This document shows positions 59,120 through 64,000 of a stretch of DNA of 64,000 bases, piece after piece. The DNA comes from Clarireedia homoeocarpa (Eukaryota; Ascomycota; Leotiomycetes; Helotiales; Rutstroemiaceae), in assembly GCA_001465935.1 (NCBI GenBank), contig LNKV01000002.1, positions 310,001 to 374,000 on the forward strand. The letters are read 5' to 3'. The notes under the pieces are model-generated. The model was given only the letters and a program-made list of their open reading frames with translations. It made no database searches and had not been told where the DNA came from. Each line of letters opens with the position of its first letter. Within the stretch, counting starts at the first letter, position 1. Made by a program: the position numbers and the translations under genes.

Positions 59120-59839
59120 GGAGACTTAATATTCCTTGTGCGGGAATGAGGGCAAGCGGGATTCGAAGTTTCGCGTCATGCGCCAATAAATTAAAGGCGA
59201 CGCGATGCTATTAAAGTCCTAGAAGGATTAGTGAAAACTCGCAGCACTGTGTGTATGGTGTTTGTAAACATCCAAATTGATGCAAGAAACGAGAAAGATG
59301 CCGAGTGCCAGTCTTGTTCTCATGCAGTGGAGTGTCTCTGGCTTAAGGGTCAAGACAAATAAATTATTTTTAAATTTTCTGGCTTCGTCGAGAATTATTG
59401 CATCCCAAGCGAGCCAAGGTAACGATACCCCCACACCGCTAAGAATAGATTTGATTGGATGTGGAACTGGTGATCTCCAAAGTTGATGCCTTAGAGCAGT
59501 ACGTGTGTACGTGGTAAATATGAGGCAAGTGAGCATTTGATGCCTTGTAGGATAGGAAGCAACAATCTGGACGCCTTGGACGCCTTGGATTCTCCACTTT
59601 AGCTATTTATCCCTCTTCCCAATAAGTTAATTGCTTAATTGCTTAATGGCTTGTCCCCAGAAAAGCCCGAAATAACTAATAACAACACGCAGAGAAAGAG
59701 GGACATATCCACCCTTTTGGGCCATTTGGGCCATTTTCATGTGGAAAGTTAAATGATTCGAACAACACGGAGATACTTGTACACAGAGCGCCGGATACAA
59801 ATACCAGAATACAACTTGACCGGCGTTGTAAAGGGTTGG

Positions 59840-59996
59840 TATCTGTATGTGTATCTGTATGTGTATCTGTATGTGTATGTGTATGTGTATCTGTATCTGT
59901 ATCTGTATCTGTATATGTATATGTACCTGTATATGTATATGTACCTGTACCTGTACTTGTACCTGTATCTGCATCTGTATCTTGTATCTGTACTGT
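59840..59996. repeat. Hexanucleotide minisatellite (TGTATC and variants)
   Basis: About 157 bp of TGTATC / TGTATG / TGTACC / TGTATA units. Variants occur in blocks. Open frames across it (VCVS, YLYV) are repeat artefacts. Confidence 0.92.
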
Positions 59997-60400
59997 ACTG
60001 ACTCTGGCTCCTCCTGCCCACATTCATCCCCTTTACCCATTTCTACTTCTTCCCTTCGAGCCCTTCACCCATATCCATACCAGCTTCACGGTACACCTTC
60101 TCCTTTCTTGCCATAATCCAAAAGCTTCTTCTACCCATCTCAGACGGAAACCAACCCTCAGATCTTTACAACTCGTTGACCCTCTTCCAAAATCATTCTT
60201 TATATTCTTTACCTACCCTACCTATCCTACCTACAATTACAGACAGTCCCTCGTTTTGTCTCCATCTGCAATACCATACCTCGGTCATATTTGCCTCAAA
60301 AAAAGAAAAAGAAGTAAGCCTTGTTACCTATCATTCAAATCACCACCTTGGAAATCTTAGATTCCACAGGGTCGCAGTATCATTATCGCAGTACCAGCAC

Positions 60401-60432
60401 CAGTGTCAGTGTCAGTGTCAGTGTCAGTGTCG
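60401..60432. repeat. (GTGTCA)5 in the ORM1 leader
   Basis: Five tandem copies of a hexamer on the ORM1 sense strand, about 360-390 bp upstream of the start codon. Confidence 0.9.
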
Positions 60433-60789
60433 CAGTGTATCTACGGAGTATCGGTATCTGTCTGGACTCTGCATCTACCCATCTGCAATCCCCTGGTCGC
60501 GCTGCTTACCTGATTCATGCTGTAAAACATCCAATGAGCTCATCGCTGACTTCGTGTTCACAGCTAGGAGCTTCGACAGCCTTCACTCCGTTTGCATTTC
60601 TTCTTCGCTGCACATCCATCCGTGCCTTCATTCGACATTTAAGAAAACGCTCGACCCCGGGCTTACTCCTCAATCTTCAACATTTCTTCCTCAACAACCG
60701 CCAAACTGTCTTCCCCACTTCTACTCCCTCGCACTGTCTCTTACGACGCGAGTTCCAATCCACCCCGTTCGAGTGGCCCGTATCAAACG

Positions 60790-61533
60790 ATGAATGAACA
60801 AAAGGTTGGAAGAAGGCGGCGGTCGAGTAGTTTGTTATATCAGGAGCCTCCGGAGACGATAGAGCATATGAGCGATCAGGCCGCGCTGCCCAACTTGAAC
60901 GCCAATTGGGTGAACGCAAAAGGTTAGAGATTCTTATTCTGGACTTGGAGAGGATAGATGGGACACAACTTTCGGGTGATATATACATCTGCCATGTCGA
61001 TGGATTGAGTGTGTCGGTTTCTGGATATGCTGACCACTTCATCTCGTATAGGTGCCTGGACGATACATTTTGTTCTCATTGCTTGCCTGAAGATTTTATT
61101 TGACATCATTCCTGGTGTCTCTCAAGAAACATCCTGGACTTTAACGAATATTTCATACATGTTTGGTTCTTTTCTCATGTTCCACTGGGTCCGCGGAGTG
61201 CCATTCGAATTCAACGCCGGTGCTTACGACAATTTGAACATGTGGGAGCAAATCGACAATGGAGCTCAATACACGCCTGCAAAGAAATTTCTCTTGAGTG
61301 TACCGATTGTCTTATTCCTCTTAAGTACACACTATACGCACTACGACCTCACTTACTTTACAATCAATTTCCTGGCTGTTCTTGGAGTTGTGATACCAAA
61401 ATTACCTTATGTAAGTGGAGATTCGAGATCTGTTATACACGTTATATACTTCAATAGTCCAACACTGATACCATCTCTCTAGAGCCACCGAACCAGGGTT
61501 GGTCTATTTTCCGGCGCACCAGAGGACAGATAA
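60790..61533 (+). CDS. ORM1: Orm1/ORMDL regulator of serine palmitoyltransferase
   Basis: ER membrane protein that inhibits serine palmitoyltransferase and so sets sphingolipid synthesis. Exons 60790-60922, 61052-61410 and 61483-61533 give 180 residues, the normal fungal length. The core is typical: LNANWVNAKGAWTIHF, CLKILFDIIPG, WTLTNISYMFGSFLMFHWVRGVPFE, the NMWEQIDNGAQYTPAKKFL block, then the two C-terminal hydrophobic segments with TINFLAVLGVVIPKLP and SHRTRVGLFSG. The N-terminus has VGRRRRSSSL, which fits the R-x-R-x-x-S site phosphorylated by Ypk1-type kinases in yeast to relieve inhibition. Intron 1 is 129 bp with a TGCTGACC branch site; intron 2 is 72 bp. Confidence 0.97.
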
Positions 61534-62269
61534 CACGGGTGTAGCATTCATCATTGCATGGCGTTTTGTACGATATCTCGACGCTTTAACTTTTCTTTTT
61601 CAAATGATCATGAGAATACACAGGTCGACCAAGAGATTCCCTAAGAGCTGTATCTAGAAATAGGGATGGAGTTACATTACAAGTCTTGGCTATTTCCCAG
61701 AAGTGTCTGTTTTCTTTTTCTGTCGTTGAAGTCACAAAATGTTTTAAACTGTAGTAATGGTAGGACCGTCGTCTTCCAATGGAACTTGAGTTCATACACG
61801 AGAAGCCAGGTTTTCGCATTATACGGATATGTCGTTTTGTTGGGCTCACTAGTCACTAGATGGTGGTTCAGCGCCGAGTATAAAGTTCTAGATTTTATCA
61901 GAAAGGACTATGATGCACCGTTCTCGGTCGAGACTGATTATCGTGCCGGCTATTGCCCCGATAGAAAGTATGTATCCATAATCGGATCGGCTGAACCGCT
62001 TCTCTACAACTTTTGTTTCGTCTAGTTGAGGCTCTACCGTAGAAAGATGATTGCGGATGTCTAGGTGATCCAGATCACTGTGTGAAAACTATATAATTGA
62101 TCTTTCGTTCCGTTGCTTTTCATATTTTTTTATTCATTCGGATTCTTGCCGTGCAAAGTCATTCGTTTTTACAAAACAAATTTCTCCCAACTTGTAGAAA
62201 ACTTGAGACGAATTCTTTCAGTCTCCCACATTTCCCCTTCCCGCTTTTCCTCGCAAGGACATATTCAAA
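61534..62269. other. Intergenic, ORM1 to surface-protein gene, with an unexplained open frame
   Basis: This holds the ORM1 3' UTR and the promoter of the next gene. A plus-strand frame at 61813-62025 reads VFALYGYVVLLGSLVTRWWF then YKVLDFIRKDYDAPF. This is protein-like, but no start, domain or complete exon structure could be established. Confidence 0.4.
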
Positions 62270-64000
62270 ATGCAACTTTCAGTAGCAGGACTTTCCGCCG
62301 TTTTGGCCTTTGCTGGAGTCGCCGCCGCAGGTCACCCTGATGCCGGCTCCGGATGGGGTGGTGACTCCGGATGGGGTGGTGGCTCGTACAACGGGTGGAG
62401 TAACAGCATGTCCAATCGATGGACCACATCTACACCTTCCCCGACGACAGCTACCACCGCGGCTGTTTCAACCACTGTTTCCACGGAGAAATTGAGCTCT
62501 ACGTTGGTGGAGAGCACTACGGACACGGTAACTGTTACTCAGATTCAGAGTAACACTGTTTCTGCTTCTGCGTCTACCGAGACGGCAACTGTACCAACAA
62601 CTATTACCCAGCTTCAGAATAAGACTATTTCTTTGTTTGGAGGACCAAAAACAGTACCAACAACTGTTACTCAGATTCAGATTAACACTGTTTCTGCGCC
62701 TGCCGGATCTGCGTCTACAGACACTGCGACCATCACCAAGATTCATAACAACACTATTTCTGGACCCACGACTACAGCTACCACCACTGAGGTCAATAAA
62801 TTCACCTCAATCATCGTTCAAACAGTGACTGCTTATAAGTCGTATTGCCCCACAGCGACTACCCAGTTCATCTATGGCCAAAATGTCACTGTCACCTCCA
62901 AGGGTTGGGTCACTATCAGTGCCTGCCCACCAGCAGGATGCGTCATCACCAACATCGTCGGAGAGACTGCATCGATGATCCCGGTCTTCGTTACCCCAAC
63001 TGGTGCTAGACATAGCACTCATACTAGCGCTCGTACTCCAGTAGGTACCGCAGTCAGCTCTGTCCACGGACCAGCAGGTACCGTTGTCGTCCCAATCGAC
63101 AACGGCACAACTATTTGTAGCACTTGCCAAGCCTGTAGCACTTGCCAAGCCTGTAGCACTTGCCAAGCCTATAGCACTGGCAAAGGCTCTACCTCCCACG
63201 AAGCCTCTACCGCCTACGAAGCCTCTACTGTCCACGGTGCCTCTATCGCGAGCGAAGCCTCTACCGTTACTCAAATCTCAACCACCACTCATAAAACCGA
63301 AATTACTTCGCCAGGCGTTGTTGTTTCCTCCGCTCCATCTTCATTCAATACCCCTCAAGCTCCTCAGCTCACCACTTACTACATTTGCCCCAAAGGCCAG
63401 TGCACCAAGTACACCAAGACCGTCACTGCTACCGCTCCTATCTACGGTAACAGCACCGCTGGCTCCACTAGCCCAACCGGCCCTGTTGTTCCAGTTGCCC
63501 CAGTTGGCACTGGCCGAATCAGCGTTGGGACTGCCGTTAGCGGTGTCGCAACTGCCTCTCCAGTCCCAGTTGGAGGCAATGGATCAAACAAGCCCGCTGG
63601 TGAATCCGGCTCAAACGGTGCCCCAGTTGCCAATGGTTCAAACGGTACTCCGGGTGCCAATGGTTTAAACGGTGCTCCAGACGCCCATGGCTCAAATGGT
63701 GCTCCAGGTGCCCCTGGTTCTAACGGTGCCCCTGGGTCTGGCGGTGCTTCAGGTGCGAATGGCTCCAGTGGCTCTAGCGGTGCCCCTGGCCCTAACGGTG
63801 CTCCAGGTACGAATAGCTCCAGTGGTTCTAACGGCGCTCCAGGCGCTAATAGCTCTAACGGTGTCAACGCCGCTCCTGGCTCAAATAGTGTCAACGGCGC
63901 CCCTGGTTCAAACGGAGGCAACGGCGCCAACGCCGGAAGACCAACCGTGGTCCCCTTCCCATCATCAGTAGCTGGCTCCAAACCAGTCGGCTCCGGACCA
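62270..64000 (+). CDS. Secreted, Ser/Thr- and Gly-rich repeat surface protein (5' part)
   Basis: The frame is open for 577 codons to the window edge, without an intron or stop. The start has good context (TTCAAAATGC). Residues 1-20 are a signal peptide (MQLSVAGLSAVLAFAGVAAA), then a GWGGDSGWGGGSY segment. From about 90 to 170 come imperfect repeats of the type TVTVTQIQSNTVSA / TITQLQNKTISL with possible N-glycosylation sites. A cysteine-containing region follows (YKSYCPTATTQ, ACPPAGC), then three copies of a CSTCQA-type hexapeptide, an STxxEA repeat, and YYICPKGQCTKYTKTVTAT. The last 150 residues are collagen-like G-S-N-G-A-P-G repeats. It resembles fungal cell-wall mannoproteins or adhesins in design only; no named domain is visible. 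A C-terminal GPI signal, if any, lies outside the window. Confidence 0.82.
   Translation, partial: MQLSVAGLSAVLAFAGVAAAGHPDAGSGWGGDSGWGGGSYNGWSNSMSNRWTTSTPSPTTATTAAVSTTVSTEKLSSTLVESTTDTVTVTQIQSNTVSASASTETATVPTTITQLQNKTISLFGGPKTVPTTVTQIQINTVSAPAGSASTDTATITKIHNNTISGPTTTATTTEVNKFTSIIVQTVTAYKSYCPTATTQFIYGQNVTVTSKGWVTISACPPAGCVITNIVGETASMIPVFVTPTGARHSTHTSARTPVGTAVSSVHGPAGTVVVPIDNGTTICSTCQACSTCQACSTCQAYSTGKGSTSHEASTAYEASTVHGASIASEASTVTQISTTTHKTEITSPGVVVSSAPSSFNTPQAPQLTTYYICPKGQCTKYTKTVTATAPIYGNSTAGSTSPTGPVVPVAPVGTGRISVGTAVSGVATASPVPVGGNGSNKPAGESGSNGAPVANGSNGTPGANGLNGAPDAHGSNGAPGAPGSNGAPGSGGASGANGSSGSSGAPGPNGAPGTNSSSGSNGAPGANSSNGVNAAPGSNSVNGAPGSNGGNGANAGRPTVVPFPSSVAGSKPVGSGP

Larger units (their letters stand above)
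59120..60789. promoter_or_regulatory. Divergent promoter region AIR / ORM1
   Basis: About 1.67 kb between the start codons. It contains two hexanucleotide repeat blocks (59840-59996 and 60401-60432). A pyrimidine-rich stretch from 60010 to 60300 suggests the ORM1 transcription start lies there, with a leader of several hundred bases (inference). Confidence 0.55.

Noticed and set aside
59627..60360. Plus- and minus-strand ORFs across the TGTATC repeat
   Set aside because: Open only because the hexamer lacks stops; translations are pure repeats.
63084..63981. Long ORFs in other frames of the surface-protein gene
   Set aside because: Shadow frames of the collagen-like repeats; the frame starting at 62270 has the signal peptide and is open throughout.
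1..64000. tRNA, rRNA, CRISPR, LTR or terminal inverted repeat structures
   Set aside because: None was seen by eye on either strand. Weak or degenerate copies could be missed; tRNAscan-SE and an all-against-all repeat search would settle it.

Overview
The window is a stretch of nuclear chromosome from a filamentous ascomycete. The evidence is short introns (about 45-100 bp) with GT..AG borders and CTAAC/CTGAC-like branch sites, pyrimidine-rich leaders, and gene families typical of Pezizomycotina. The NsdD-type GATA factor, the group II G-alpha and the CFEM protein point to Leotiomycetes, probably a Helotiales/Sclerotiniaceae relative. The species is an inference; no marker here fixes it.

Layout. 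1-1703 (-): 5' part of glutamate-cysteine ligase (gsh1), cut by the window edge. 6306-7824 (-): NsdD-type GATA factor, followed upstream by a gene-poor region of about 13 kb with microsatellites and one candidate small membrane-protein gene (14847-15511, -). 20830-27326 (-): one spliced gene joining a long disordered N-terminus to a 12-TM MFS transporter. 27907-28955 (-): Nit2/Nit3-type omega-amidase. 29385-30784 (-): spermidine synthase. 34510-35854 (+): group II G-protein alpha subunit. 38708-40341 (-): Dsn1/Mis13 kinetochore protein. 41176-42223 (-): NmrA-like Rossmann protein. 44540-46087 (+): probable decayed gene. 46927-49565 (-): CFEM single-pass surface protein. 51130-52812 (-): DEAD-box helicase Dbp5. 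53615-55973 (+): Bzz1 (F-BAR/C1/two SH3). 56873-59119 (-): Air1/2-type zinc-knuckle protein. 60790-61533 (+): Orm1/ORMDL. 62270-64000 (+): 5' part of a secreted, repeat-rich cell-surface protein, cut by the window edge.

How the genes relate. Most are independent housekeeping or regulatory genes, not an operon or biosynthetic cluster. Loose functional links exist: glutathione synthesis, omega-amidase, spermidine synthase and a polyamine-type MFS carrier lie within 31 kb; Dbp5 (mRNA export) and Air1/2 (nuclear RNA surveillance) flank Bzz1. DBP5/BZZ1 and AIR/ORM1 are divergent pairs; G-alpha/DSN1 and BZZ1/AIR are convergent pairs.

The most unusual items are the predicted 2125-residue disordered-region/MFS fusion, the candidate three-exon small membrane protein in the desert upstream of nsdD, the frameshifted gene at 44.5-46.1 kb, the repeat-rich surface protein at the right edge, paired non-triplet tandem repeats in several leaders, a Yap1-type site plus a G-quadruplex motif upstream of gsh1, and a G-quadruplex motif on the sense strand downstream of the MFS gene. 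Intron borders were worked out by hand from frame continuity and family similarity; transcripts were not available.
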